The notes beneath the pieces are model-generated. The model worked only from the letters and a program-made list of their open reading frames with translations. It searched no databases and had not been told where the DNA came from. A stretch of 64,000 nucleotides of DNA from Aestuariirhabdus sp049985285 (GTDB taxonomy: Bacteria; Pseudomonadota; Gammaproteobacteria; Pseudomonadales; Aestuariirhabdaceae), in assembly GCF_049985285.1 (NCBI RefSeq), contig NZ_JBNIEU010000002.1:62001-126000 (forward strand), in the 5' to 3' direction. Positions 52,813-61,005 of this stretch are shown piece by piece. Both the position numbers and the translations under genes were made by a program. Positions within the stretch are counted from its first letter, which is position 1; each line of letters starts with the position of its first letter.

Positions 52813-53981
52813 GGTTCCAGTTCGTAGCGAGCGATCAGCGCTTCCCGCCTGGAGGGATCGAAGTTGATATTCTGCGCTCGACCTTCGGCCCAACGGATCA
52901 GTCGTGGATTCATTACTCGATACCAGAGCGGGGGAAAATAGGCGATCAGGAACATCCCGAAATAGCCGTTGGGTAGCTCCGGCAAGTTGTCGAAGTGCCT
53001 TAACGACTGGAAGCGGCGGGTCGGGTAGGCGTGATGATCGGAGTGACGTTGCAGGTGAAACAGCGCCCAGTTTGAAAACAGGTGATTGCTATTCCACGAG
53101 TGGCGGGGCTGGCAGCGCTCGTAGCGGCCGTTCTCCTGTTTGTGTCGCAGTAGCCCGTAGTGTTCGACGTAGTTGGCGGAGGTGAGCTGGAACGCTCCCC
53201 ATAAAGCGGTGATGGTTAGAAAGGGGATCATCACCCAGCCAAAGAGCGCAAGCAGCGTCGAATAGAGTACCAGGGTGATCGCCAGCGGCTGCAATATCTC
53301 ATTGTGGTGGGACCAACGCGGCAGTTTGCGTTTGGCCAGGCGGGCAGATTCGAGGGACCAGGCGCGAAACCAGCCACCGGGTAGTTCGCGCAGGGCAAAG
53401 CGCCAGATGCTTTCCCCCATACGGGATGATGCGGAATCTTCAGGCGTGGCAACATCGCGGTGATGGCCCAGATTATGCTCCAGAGTGAAGTGACCATAGC
53501 CCCCCAGGGCGAGCACCATTTTTGCCAGATTTTTTTCCAGTCGACTGGGCTTATGGCCGATTTCGTGGCCGAGGTTCAGGCCATAGCCGCAGACACCCCC
53601 TGCGGTCAACGCCACCGCAACCAAGCCGTGCAGGGGCAGTTCATGGGTGCCCACAAACCAGGCGCAGGCAACGAAAAAGATCCATAGCAGGGGGACCAGT
53701 GCGTAGGTGATGTAACGGTAGTAACGATCCTGCTCCAGTAGCGGTACTACCTGTTCGGGTGGGTTACTGGTGTCTTCGCCGAGTAGTTGGTCGAGCAGGG
53801 GTACACCCAAGTAGTTGAATGCGACGGGCAACCATAGGACCCAAGCGTCGCCGGTTGCCAGATACAGGGCGGGTCCGAGCAGGGTGAGGGCTGGCACCAG
53901 TAGTGACACAAACCAGCTGTAACGCTTGTGGTCACGGTAGAGCGTGCCATCGGGGGTGGTGAAGGTCGCGGTCGCAGGCAT
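52809..53981 (-). CDS. alkB: Alkane 1-monooxygenase (AlkB-type membrane di-iron hydroxylase)
   Basis: A 390-residue integral membrane enzyme that hydroxylates terminal carbons of alkanes or similar chains. Four histidine motifs are visible: HEIGHK, EHNLGHHRDVATPEDSASSR, NYVEHYGL and LQRHSDHHAYPTRRFQSLR. About six hydrophobic segments precede and separate them. Neither rubredoxin nor rubredoxin reductase is in the window, so electron donors lie elsewhere. A perfect inverted repeat about 90 bases upstream may be its operator. Confidence 0.93.
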   Translation of the reverse strand: MPATATFTTPDGTLYRDHKRYSWFVSLLVPALTLLGPALYLATGDAWVLWLPVAFNYLGVPLLDQLLGEDTSNPPEQVVPLLEQDRYYRYITYALVPLLWIFFVACAWFVGTHELPLHGLVAVALTAGGVCGYGLNLGHEIGHKPSRLEKNLAKMVLALGGYGHFTLEHNLGHHRDVATPEDSASSRMGESIWRFALRELPGGWFRAWSLESARLAKRKLPRWSHHNEILQPLAITLVLYSTLLALFGWVMIPFLTITALWGAFQLTSANYVEHYGLLRHKQENGRYERCQPRHSWNSNHLFSNWALFHLQRHSDHHAYPTRRFQSLRHFDNLPELPNGYFGMFLIAYFPPLWYRVMNPRLIRWAEGRAQNINFDPSRREALIARYELEP

Positions 53982-54280
53982 ATCAGGTTACCTCGGAGTC
54001 TGGTAACTAGTGTAGCCAACATAATGCGCCTCCGTTACCGGTAATCCCAGTGTTGAAAGCAGCAAGAGACCGTCATAATCTGACGGTCAGGTTTTGTCCA
54101 ACCATTATAAAAGGGCTTAATCGAGGGGTATCATGATAGCAGCAGGAGGCGGTGCCGGGTGACAGCGGGTGCTCTTTGGTATGGGGCTGGCGGACGTCTC
54201 AGGGCTGGCGCTGGCTGGGTTTAATCGGAATTAGGGGCGCGCTAACTCTTGCTACACTGTGGTAGGAGGCGTCGGAAATT
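53982..54280. promoter_or_regulatory. alkB / binding-protein divergent region with inverted repeat
   Basis: The 299-base gap holds a perfect repeat GACCGTCA (54068-54075) - TAATC - TGACGGTC (54081-54088), and a TATCATGATA palindrome at about 54129-54138. The first repeat is 21 bases long, the size of a dimeric regulator site, and sits 87-107 bases before the alkB start. It lacks a T-run and upstream gene to terminate. No promoter pair is convincing. No gene seen. Confidence 0.5.
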
Positions 54281-55015
54281 ATGGGGAAATGGTGGCTAGC
54301 ATTATTGTTATGGGGGCTATGGCTGGCTCCTGCAAGTGCCGATGAATACCGTTTTGCAGGTGACCAGTTTCCTTTTTTGCTGGAGCAGAATGGGGCGGAC
54401 ATTAGTGGTCTGGGCGCAGATGTCAGTCGTCGCATCATGGAGCGTCTTGGGCTGCCGGTGAAGATTGATGTGCTGCCCTGGAAGCGGGTAATGCTGATGG
54501 CGGAGAAAGGGAACGTTGACGCTGTAATCGGTCCCTATCGCACGGCGCTGCGTGAAACCTTCATGGAGTATACCGTCACCCCCTTTTATCTGGATCGAGT
54601 CATGTTGTTCGCCCCTGCGGGCACAGGGCTATCCTGGGATGGCGACCTCTCGGCGCTAAAGGGAAAAAAAATAGCCGTGGTGCGCGGATGGAGTAATGGC
54701 GATCGCTTTGACAGTCGGCGTGCAGATCTGGATGTCACCGAGCTGGAATCGTTGGAAGCGGGGTTACGCGCAGTAGCGCTGGGCCACTACGACCTGGTGG
54801 TGGGTAACCTTCGTCATGCCCGTGTGGTCATAGATGGGCGGGATCTGCAGTGGAAGGTTGAAGCGTTAGAGCCCGCGCTGGTGGAAACCGGGGGCTATAT
54901 CACGCTCACTAGAAAAGGTCGCTTGTGGGCGTTACGTGACAAGGTAAATCAGCAGCTAATCCAGATGCGTGACAGTGGTGAATTGGCTCGCCTTCAACGA
55001 GCCTATGGCTTCTAA
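54281..55015 (+). CDS. Periplasmic solute-binding protein, amino-acid type (SBP_bac_3)
   Basis: A 244-residue exported protein: signal peptide (MGKWWLALLLWGLWLAPASA), then EYRFAGDQFPFLLEQNGADISGLG (in part) and the typical ISGLGADVSRRIMERL ligand-lobe helix, later GDLSALKGKKIAVVRGWSNG hinge region. No permease or ATPase is adjacent, so it may serve a distant ABC transporter or act as a sensor. Ligand unknown. Confidence 0.85.
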   Translation: MGKWWLALLLWGLWLAPASADEYRFAGDQFPFLLEQNGADISGLGADVSRRIMERLGLPVKIDVLPWKRVMLMAEKGNVDAVIGPYRTALRETFMEYTVTPFYLDRVMLFAPAGTGLSWDGDLSALKGKKIAVVRGWSNGDRFDSRRADLDVTELESLEAGLRAVALGHYDLVVGNLRHARVVIDGRDLQWKVEALEPALVETGGYITLTRKGRLWALRDKVNQQLIQMRDSGELARLQRAYGF

Positions 55016-55040
55016 CCTGTTTTTACCGGGTCCTTTTTCG

Positions 55041-56090
55041 TTATGTTCCTGGAAGTAAATGGGGGGGGATCAGAATGCCTTGCTCACGATAGAAACGCGC
55101 TGCACCGGGGTGTAATGGCATCGGTAGCCCTTCAACCGCTTTATCCAGCGCCATATCTTTGGTTGCAGGATGAATTCCATGAAGAAAGCTCATGTTTTCG
55201 TATAGGGTGCGAGTGATCTCGTAGACCGCCTGTTCATCCACGTCGTCGCGCACGGCCAGGAAGTTAGGTTGGGAGATCGTTTGTACGGGCCGGGTTTGTC
55301 CGGGGTAGGTGTTGATAGGAATAACGTAACGCTGCCAAAGCTGATATGGCTGGTTGACTCGCGCCAGCTGTTCATCGGTAAAGTCGAGCAATCGAACGCT
55401 ATTGCCGAGGCTTGAGAATACCTCGCTTACCGCTGCGACCGGAACACCCGCGGGAACATTAATGCCGTCGATCTCCCCGGAAATTAGTGAGCTGGCGCTG
55501 GTCCCATATCCCATGGAGACCAAACGCAACTGCTTGCTATCGATGCCGTTGCTGAGCAAAATATGGTGGCCGGAGCCTTCGGTTCCCGACTGCTGCTTGC
55601 CCAGCGAGAAGGCCCGATGATAAAGGTTATGTATGTCTTCGATGTTGCCCGTTTGCGCCGACTCGGTGCGAATAATAAAGTGTTCGACGTTTTGCCATAA
55701 CATGCTGACCGAGCGTAAATGGGTTTGGCGTTGGCCGATGTTGCCTGCGCCGTTCCATGCCCAGGCACCGTAAAGTCCCTGGAGGATCGCAAACTGGACC
55801 TGATTGGTAGCCAGTTGGTCAATGTTTTCGGCGGAGCCTGCGCTACTGACCGCCGACAAACTAATCCCCTTTTGTGGTTGTAGGCGAATTTTGGTCAGCG
55901 TTGCAATGGCAACGCCCACCGGGTAATAGGTACCGCCTGTGGATGCGGTCGCCAGGGAATAGCTGCGCTCCGGCTCGACGGCCCGGGTAGTGGGTGACTG
56001 TCCGATAGCGGTGAGAATACAAACCATGGAGATCCACGACAGGACCGAGCGCCACCGACCGGACTCCACCACCGACCCCAGGGTTGTCAC
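55041..56090 (-). CDS. TAXI-family TRAP solute-binding protein, orphan
   Basis: A 349-residue periplasmic protein. A hydrophobic signal (about 13-37) precedes SLATASTGGTYYPVGVAI, the hallmark start of TAXI proteins, and QFAILQGLYGAW follows. Start GTG 56090 overlaps the TGA of the upstream regulator (GTGA) with a GAGGAG site 6 bases before, so it is coupled to the two-component system. No TRAP membrane subunit is adjacent. It may be a co-sensor for the kinase. Confidence 0.9.
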   Translation of the reverse strand: MTTLGSVVESGRWRSVLSWISMVCILTAIGQSPTTRAVEPERSYSLATASTGGTYYPVGVAIATLTKIRLQPQKGISLSAVSSAGSAENIDQLATNQVQFAILQGLYGAWAWNGAGNIGQRQTHLRSVSMLWQNVEHFIIRTESAQTGNIEDIHNLYHRAFSLGKQQSGTEGSGHHILLSNGIDSKQLRLVSMGYGTSASSLISGEIDGINVPAGVPVAAVSEVFSSLGNSVRLLDFTDEQLARVNQPYQLWQRYVIPINTYPGQTRPVQTISQPNFLAVRDDVDEQAVYEITRTLYENMSFLHGIHPATKDMALDKAVEGLPMPLHPGAARFYREQGILIPPHLLPGT

Positions 56091-57466
56091 GGGGACTCCT
56101 CATTAGTGGGCAGAAAGTCTATACGGTTGATTTCGTATTTTTGCATCTTCTGATTGAGTGTGCGGCGAGGTAGATCAAGCTCCTGCATCACCAGTGCGAT
56201 ATTTCCGAGATGTTTGGTTAAGGATTGCTGGATCAGGTTGGATTCGTATTGGTTGACCTTTTGGGCTAATGACCGCGGTGAATGCTGATCCCGGGGGTGC
56301 TCAAAAGTCGAGGTTTTTTGCTCCAGTAGTTCATGTAGCGTGCGTTTTCCCAACGCGAATCGGGTTGCTATATTACGGAGTTCTCTCACATTTCCGGGCC
56401 AGTTGTGATCCATTAGTATCTGATTGTCCTGTTCCTCTAACAGGCGTGCGGGCAGGCTGTTGTCGTTGGCAGCCTGTTCTGAAAAATGATTAAACAGCAA
56501 TGGAATATCATCACCCCGTTCGCGCAAGGGGGGGATGTGAATTTCGGAGATGTTAAGTCGGTAGTAGAGATCCTGACGGAAATCCTTATGCTCTTGCAGG
56601 TTGACCTTGCTTGCAGAAAGAATGCGGTTGTTCAGCTCGATAGTCTGGTTTGAACCCAGACGCTCGATACGCTGCTCCTGGATGGCACGCAACACCTTGG
56701 CTTGCAGGTTTATGGGCATACTCTCTATCTCGTCGAAAAAGAGAGTTCCTCCATTCGCGTATTCGAACTTTCCGATGCGGCGTTTTGCTGCGCCGCTGAA
56801 CGATCCCGCTTCGTGGCCAAATAGTTCGGATTCGAATAGCGCTTCCGGAATCGCGGCGCAATTAAGCGCAACGAAAGCCGCGTTGGGACGCTGGCCATAT
56901 TCATGAATGCATTGGGCCACAATCTCTTTTCCGCTGCCGGTTTCGCCGTAGATCATGACGTGTGTATTGAGTGCTGCGACCTCAAGAATCTCCTCGTGCA
57001 GTTGTTGCATTGAGGGGCTGATGCCTAGCAGCTTGGCACCGATGCCGCTCTGTTCGCGCAAGCGTTGCCGTAGCTGCCGATTTTGGTGGGTGAGTTGTAA
57101 CTGGTCCAGGGCGCGCTCGAGGGTTTTTACCAACCGCTGGGGGTCGAAGGGCTTCTCGATAAAGTCATAGGCGCCGGCATGGACCGAGCGTACCGCCATA
57201 TCAACATCGCCGTGTGCAGTGATCAGCACGACCGGAAGCTCGGGGTGACGCGCAAGCGCGTGATCCATTAATTCAAGACCGTCAATGTGCGGCATTTTGA
57301 TATCGCTGACCAACACCCCATCGAACGGCTGTTGCAGGCGTTGCAGCGCCTGCCGTGGATCGCTAAAACACTCGGTTTCAAAGCCCGCCAGTTGCAGCCA
57401 CTGCTCGTTGGCCCTTAGCACTAACTCTTCGTCATCAACCAGTATGATGGGTTTTGATGGTTGCAT
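56087..57466 (-). CDS. Sigma-54-dependent response regulator, DctD/NtrC type
   Basis: About 459 residues from ATG 57466 (AGGA 6 bases upstream); a longer reading would overlap the kinase by 245 bases. Domains: receiver (phospho-acceptor Asp55 in VSDIKMPHIDG), AAA+ (Walker A GETGSGKEIVAQ, about residue 165; Walker B LFFDEIESM), and a Fis-type DNA-binding helix pair at the end (NIALVMQELDLPRRTLNQKMQ). The sigma-54 contact loop, normally GAFTGA, reads GSFSGA. It overlaps the kinase by 32 bases and the TAXI gene by 4. Confidence 0.93.
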   Translation of the reverse strand: MQPSKPIILVDDEELVLRANEQWLQLAGFETECFSDPRQALQRLQQPFDGVLVSDIKMPHIDGLELMDHALARHPELPVVLITAHGDVDMAVRSVHAGAYDFIEKPFDPQRLVKTLERALDQLQLTHQNRQLRQRLREQSGIGAKLLGISPSMQQLHEEILEVAALNTHVMIYGETGSGKEIVAQCIHEYGQRPNAAFVALNCAAIPEALFESELFGHEAGSFSGAAKRRIGKFEYANGGTLFFDEIESMPINLQAKVLRAIQEQRIERLGSNQTIELNNRILSASKVNLQEHKDFRQDLYYRLNISEIHIPPLRERGDDIPLLFNHFSEQAANDNSLPARLLEEQDNQILMDHNWPGNVRELRNIATRFALGKRTLHELLEQKTSTFEHPRDQHSPRSLAQKVNQYESNLIQQSLTKHLGNIALVMQELDLPRRTLNQKMQKYEINRIDFLPTNEESP

Positions 57467-59639
57467 TTTGATTCCTGGGTTCATAAAGGGGCAGCTGGAT
57501 ACTAAAGGTGGCGCCGCCGTTTTCGTTGTTAATAGCGTCGATAGAACCATCGAGATCGCGGATAAACCCCGCCACAATCGAAAGCCCAAGGCCGAGTCCT
57601 TCGCCGACCCCTTTGGTAGTAAAGAAGGGGTCGAAAAGACGGTTGATGTGGCGGACTTCGATGCCTCCGCCGTTGTCATGGATGCGGATGGTTGCCTGCT
57701 GCTGGTGACACAAAAACTCGCATACTAACTCGGGGCTATCGCAACCCTGCAGGGATTCGAGGGCGTTCTTGATCAGGTTGGTGAGTACCAACTGAATGCG
57801 GCCGGAATCTGCGGCGACCTGCAACGTTTCTTTGGGCTGGCGAACGATCAGGTTGACGCCCTGCTGGTCGATCGTTTGGCGAAACATCGGCAGCACCTGT
57901 TGCAGTGCGTTCACGAGGTTGACCGGATTGCGTTCGGCAGGGCGGTTGTAAGCGTAGGTTTTGAGCTGGGAGGCGATAGTGCTGGTGCGTTCGGTCAGTT
58001 CTCGCAGCAGACGCAGGTTGTCCTGCAGGCGCTTGTTGTCACCCTGCTGGAGCAGTAGTTCGCTGGACGCCAGGTAGGTGCGCATCGCCGTCAGCGGCTG
58101 GTTAAACTCGTGGGCGATGGAGGTCGACATCTCTCCGAGGGCAGCGAGCTTGCTGGCCTGGATAAGCTCCTGCTGGGCTTCCTCCAGTTCCCGGGTGCGC
58201 TCTTCGACCCGTTGCTCCAACAACTCTTTGGCACTTTGCAGCTGTTTTTCGGCGGCTTTACGGCGGCTGATATCGACCAGAGTGACCAGATAGCTGGCGT
58301 CCGGTTGCAGGTCGATGGCGCGGATCGATATCGCCAGGGGGACGCGGCTGTTATCGCTGCGTGTTACCCAGACCTCGGTAGAGAGTAACGGCTGCTCGGT
58401 ACCGGCCGGTGGCAAGGACTCTGCCGCCTGCCAGCGGGGCTCGGGGATCAATTGGTTAAAGTGCAGACTGGTATGGGGTTGGTCCCCCAGTCCGAGGATG
58501 CGGTGGGCTTGCTGATTAAGGAATCGCACCTCGCCGCCGGTGCTTAGTAGCATCAGCCCAACGTTGGTGTTGTTGATAATCGCCTGTTGCCGTTTGCCGC
58601 TCTGCTCCAGCAGGTTACGTGTCTGGGCCCGCGAGGCCCGCTTCAAGCCTCGCTCACGCATCAGTGCTGCGATGAGGGCGAGCAGCAATATAGCGATCAA
58701 TGCGCTGAGCGCGACCCTGTTGGCAAAGCCGTAGACCGGGGCAAGACTGGCCAGGTAGTGGATCGTCCAGTTGAGCTGGGGCAGGTGAAAGCTCTGGCGC
58801 AGAAAGTGGGCGGAGCTGTCTCTTCTGTCCAGTTGGAATAGATCGCTGCCTTCATCCACCTTGCTCACCTGGGCATGAAAGGGGCGCAGCCGACGCTCGC
58901 CGTAGATACGTTGCTCGCGCAGCAGCTGCAGTGTTGAGTCAAATAGCGGGAACAGATACCGGTAGCGCCATTGCGGGCGAGACGCCAGCACTACAACGCC
59001 ATAACCGTCGCTGATTATCAGTTCGCTGTCATTTCCTCCCCACTGCGCTTGCAAGGGTTGCAGGTCGACACGCACGACGGCTGCGCCGACGAGCTGCTGG
59101 TCCTTACGGATAGGGTAGGCAAAATAGTAATCCGCTTGTTCCGTTTGGGAGGAGGCCGCATAGAAGCTGCTGGCCTGCCCCTCCAGAGCCTGTTGAAAGT
59201 AGGGTCTATCGCTATAACTGTGTCCGACCAGGCTATCACTACTACTCCAGTTGGAGCTGGCAACAACGGAACCCTCGGCATCGAGAACGAAAACGGTATT
59301 GGAGCCCCCGCGGCGGCTGTACAGCTCCAGCGACCGGTTGCTGCGATTGGTTCGGGTTTGAGTCGGCTCGTGCAGTAGCTGTTGAACCTGTTCATTGTTG
59401 GCCGCCTCCAGTGCGATGTAGCGAAATTGGCCGAGCGCGTTGTCGATACTTTGAGCGTGCAGGGACAACTGTTTTGCCGTGCGCACTACCTCGCCCTGCA
59501 GAGCCCAGCGCCAGCTTAATTGCCAGGCGCTGACAATGACTGCGATGGCGATTCCCAGCAAGAGTGTGAAGAGGGCAAAGCGTGAACGGGGCAGGGGCAA
59601 TCGGGGCTCCGGAGGACGGGTAGAGTTTTCTGGTTCCAC
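57435..59639 (-). CDS. DctB-like membrane sensor histidine kinase
   Basis: About 734 residues from GTG 59639, chosen because the next segment is a Pro/Arg-rich start and a membrane helix (about 21-41); the longer reading runs past the divergent gene's start. No strong ribosome site, so the start is uncertain. A PDC-like periplasmic domain (about 45-295; DRPYFQQALEGQASSFYA is typical of DctB-type sensors), TM2 at about 302-322, PAS (about 345-465), HisKA with His510 in IAHEFNQPLTAMR, and HATPase with GEGLGLGLSIVAGF. First gene of kinase-regulator-TAXI. Confidence 0.92.
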   Translation of the reverse strand: MEPENSTRPPEPRLPLPRSRFALFTLLLGIAIAVIVSAWQLSWRWALQGEVVRTAKQLSLHAQSIDNALGQFRYIALEAANNEQVQQLLHEPTQTRTNRSNRSLELYSRRGGSNTVFVLDAEGSVVASSNWSSSDSLVGHSYSDRPYFQQALEGQASSFYAASSQTEQADYYFAYPIRKDQQLVGAAVVRVDLQPLQAQWGGNDSELIISDGYGVVVLASRPQWRYRYLFPLFDSTLQLLREQRIYGERRLRPFHAQVSKVDEGSDLFQLDRRDSSAHFLRQSFHLPQLNWTIHYLASLAPVYGFANRVALSALIAILLLALIAALMRERGLKRASRAQTRNLLEQSGKRQQAIINNTNVGLMLLSTGGEVRFLNQQAHRILGLGDQPHTSLHFNQLIPEPRWQAAESLPPAGTEQPLLSTEVWVTRSDNSRVPLAISIRAIDLQPDASYLVTLVDISRRKAAEKQLQSAKELLEQRVEERTRELEEAQQELIQASKLAALGEMSTSIAHEFNQPLTAMRTYLASSELLLQQGDNKRLQDNLRLLRELTERTSTIASQLKTYAYNRPAERNPVNLVNALQQVLPMFRQTIDQQGVNLIVRQPKETLQVAADSGRIQLVLTNLIKNALESLQGCDSPELVCEFLCHQQQATIRIHDNGGGIEVRHINRLFDPFFTTKGVGEGLGLGLSIVAGFIRDLDGSIDAINNENGGATFSIQLPLYEPRNQNATIKTHHTG

Positions 59640-59686
59640 TATAGAGGAGCTGGCGAGCGGGTAAAACCCGTAGCCTAAAGTGATTG

Positions 59687-59702
59687 TGGTTTGAGGCTCG
59701 CA
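59687..59702 (+). promoter_or_regulatory. Possible sigma-54 (-24/-12) promoter of the peroxidase operon
   Basis: TGGTTTGAGGCTCGCA has the invariant GG (59688-59689) and GC (59700-59701) exactly 10 bases apart and matches about 8 of 12 consensus positions. It lies 104 bases before the peroxidase ATG. A CGGGT-AAA-ACCCG palindrome at 59658-59670 is just upstream. Plausible target of the neighbouring sigma-54 activator; unproven. Confidence 0.4.
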
Positions 59703-59805
59703 GATTCTGCCGATAGGGTGCACTATGGTACTAAAAAAGTGGTAATATTCTCTGTGAAAAGTCCTGCATCGCACCAACAATAACGATAACTGGTTAATAG
59801 ATAAT

Positions 59806-61005
59806 ATGCGTTTTACTCGTTTGCCTGCCGCGTTTGCGCTGCTGCTGGGGGGGGCTCTGCTCTCGATATCAGAGGTTTCCATTGCGCAAGCGTCGATCAC
59901 CCTTAACCCCCACTGTCCTCCGGGCTTTGAGCGTGACGGGGGTAATCGCTGTTTGCTGCGGTCGCTCTACCAGCAGTACGATTCGCCCCATAATGTTGGC
60001 GTGGGCGGGCTCAAAACCGCCCTGCCGGCGGTGCGCGACGGCTTCTCACCCCAGCAGATCGATCTCGGGCGTTACCTGTTCTTCGATCCCCTGCTCTCCG
60101 CCGATGGGTCGCTCTCTTGCGCCAGTTGTCATCATCCCGACAAGGGCTTCGCCGACGGTCGGGCCCGTCCTATCGGTATTGGTGGTCAGGAGATAGGGCG
60201 CTCCGCGCCGGGGCTGTGGAATGTCGGCTTTATGAAGCGCCTGTTCTGGGATGCCCGCGCCCAAAGCCTCGAGGAGCAAGCCCAAGGCCCCCTCTACAGC
60301 CCGCAGGAGATGGGCAGCACGCCTGAAGGTGTATTGCAGCGTTTGCAGTCCAGTGCAGAGTACCAACGGCTATTTGGAGAGGCTTTCGGCGTTGAAGGTG
60401 GGCTCTCCCTGGGGAACCTGTATCGAGCGCTGGCCGCATTTCAGTCCTCGCTCATCTCTCTCAATAGTCGCTACGACCGCTATGCTCATGGCTATAGGGA
60501 TGCACTTAACGAGCGTGAGATAGAGGGGTTGAATGTATTTCGCTCCTTTGTGGCGCGTTGCGCGGAGTGCCACACGCCACCGCTGTTTAGCAATCAGGAG
60601 ATCGCGGTGATCGGCACCCCGGAACCCGACGGGCTACCCTTCGACGAGGGGGCCGCGGTGCCTTTTAAGGATGCGACGCTGGCCGGGGGCTTTAAGGTGC
60701 CAAGTTTGCGAAATATCGAGCTGACCGCACCCTATATGCATTCGGGGCGGTTCGAAACCCTGTTTGATGCTTCGGAGTTTTATACTAAGGGACGAGGGCA
60801 CGCAGTGCCCGAAGGACGCGAGCTGTATCTGCACTGGCATATATGGGAGCCAGAGTTGAACGACGACGAGCTGGAGCGGCTGGTCGACTTTATGAAAGCG
60901 TTGACCGATGAGCGCTTTAAACCTGACACACCGCAACGGCTGCCCTCAGGGCTGGCCCCGGTGCACAATAATAATGAACTTGCTTTGCAAGCAGGAGAAA
61001 ATTGA
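59806..61005 (+). CDS. Di-heme cytochrome c peroxidase / MauG family protein
   Basis: A 399-residue exported protein with a signal peptide (about 1-27) and two c-type heme sites, CASCH (105-109) and CAECH (252-256). A short N-terminal extension with a Cys pair (NPHCPPGFERDGGNRC) precedes the first heme domain. The late APYMHSGRFETLFD segment is typical of the family. Members reduce peroxide or oxidise protein substrates. Its stop overlaps the next gene's ATG, so it is made with the beta-helix cytochrome protein. Confidence 0.92.
   Translation: MRFTRLPAAFALLLGGALLSISEVSIAQASITLNPHCPPGFERDGGNRCLLRSLYQQYDSPHNVGVGGLKTALPAVRDGFSPQQIDLGRYLFFDPLLSADGSLSCASCHHPDKGFADGRARPIGIGGQEIGRSAPGLWNVGFMKRLFWDARAQSLEEQAQGPLYSPQEMGSTPEGVLQRLQSSAEYQRLFGEAFGVEGGLSLGNLYRALAAFQSSLISLNSRYDRYAHGYRDALNEREIEGLNVFRSFVARCAECHTPPLFSNQEIAVIGTPEPDGLPFDEGAAVPFKDATLAGGFKVPSLRNIELTAPYMHSGRFETLFDASEFYTKGRGHAVPEGRELYLHWHIWEPELNDDELERLVDFMKALTDERFKPDTPQRLPSGLAPVHNNNELALQAGEN

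Noticed and set aside
57467..57679. Longer start for the sigma-54 regulator
   Set aside because: It would overlap the kinase gene by 245 bases and add residues before a receiver domain that normally begins at the N-terminus.
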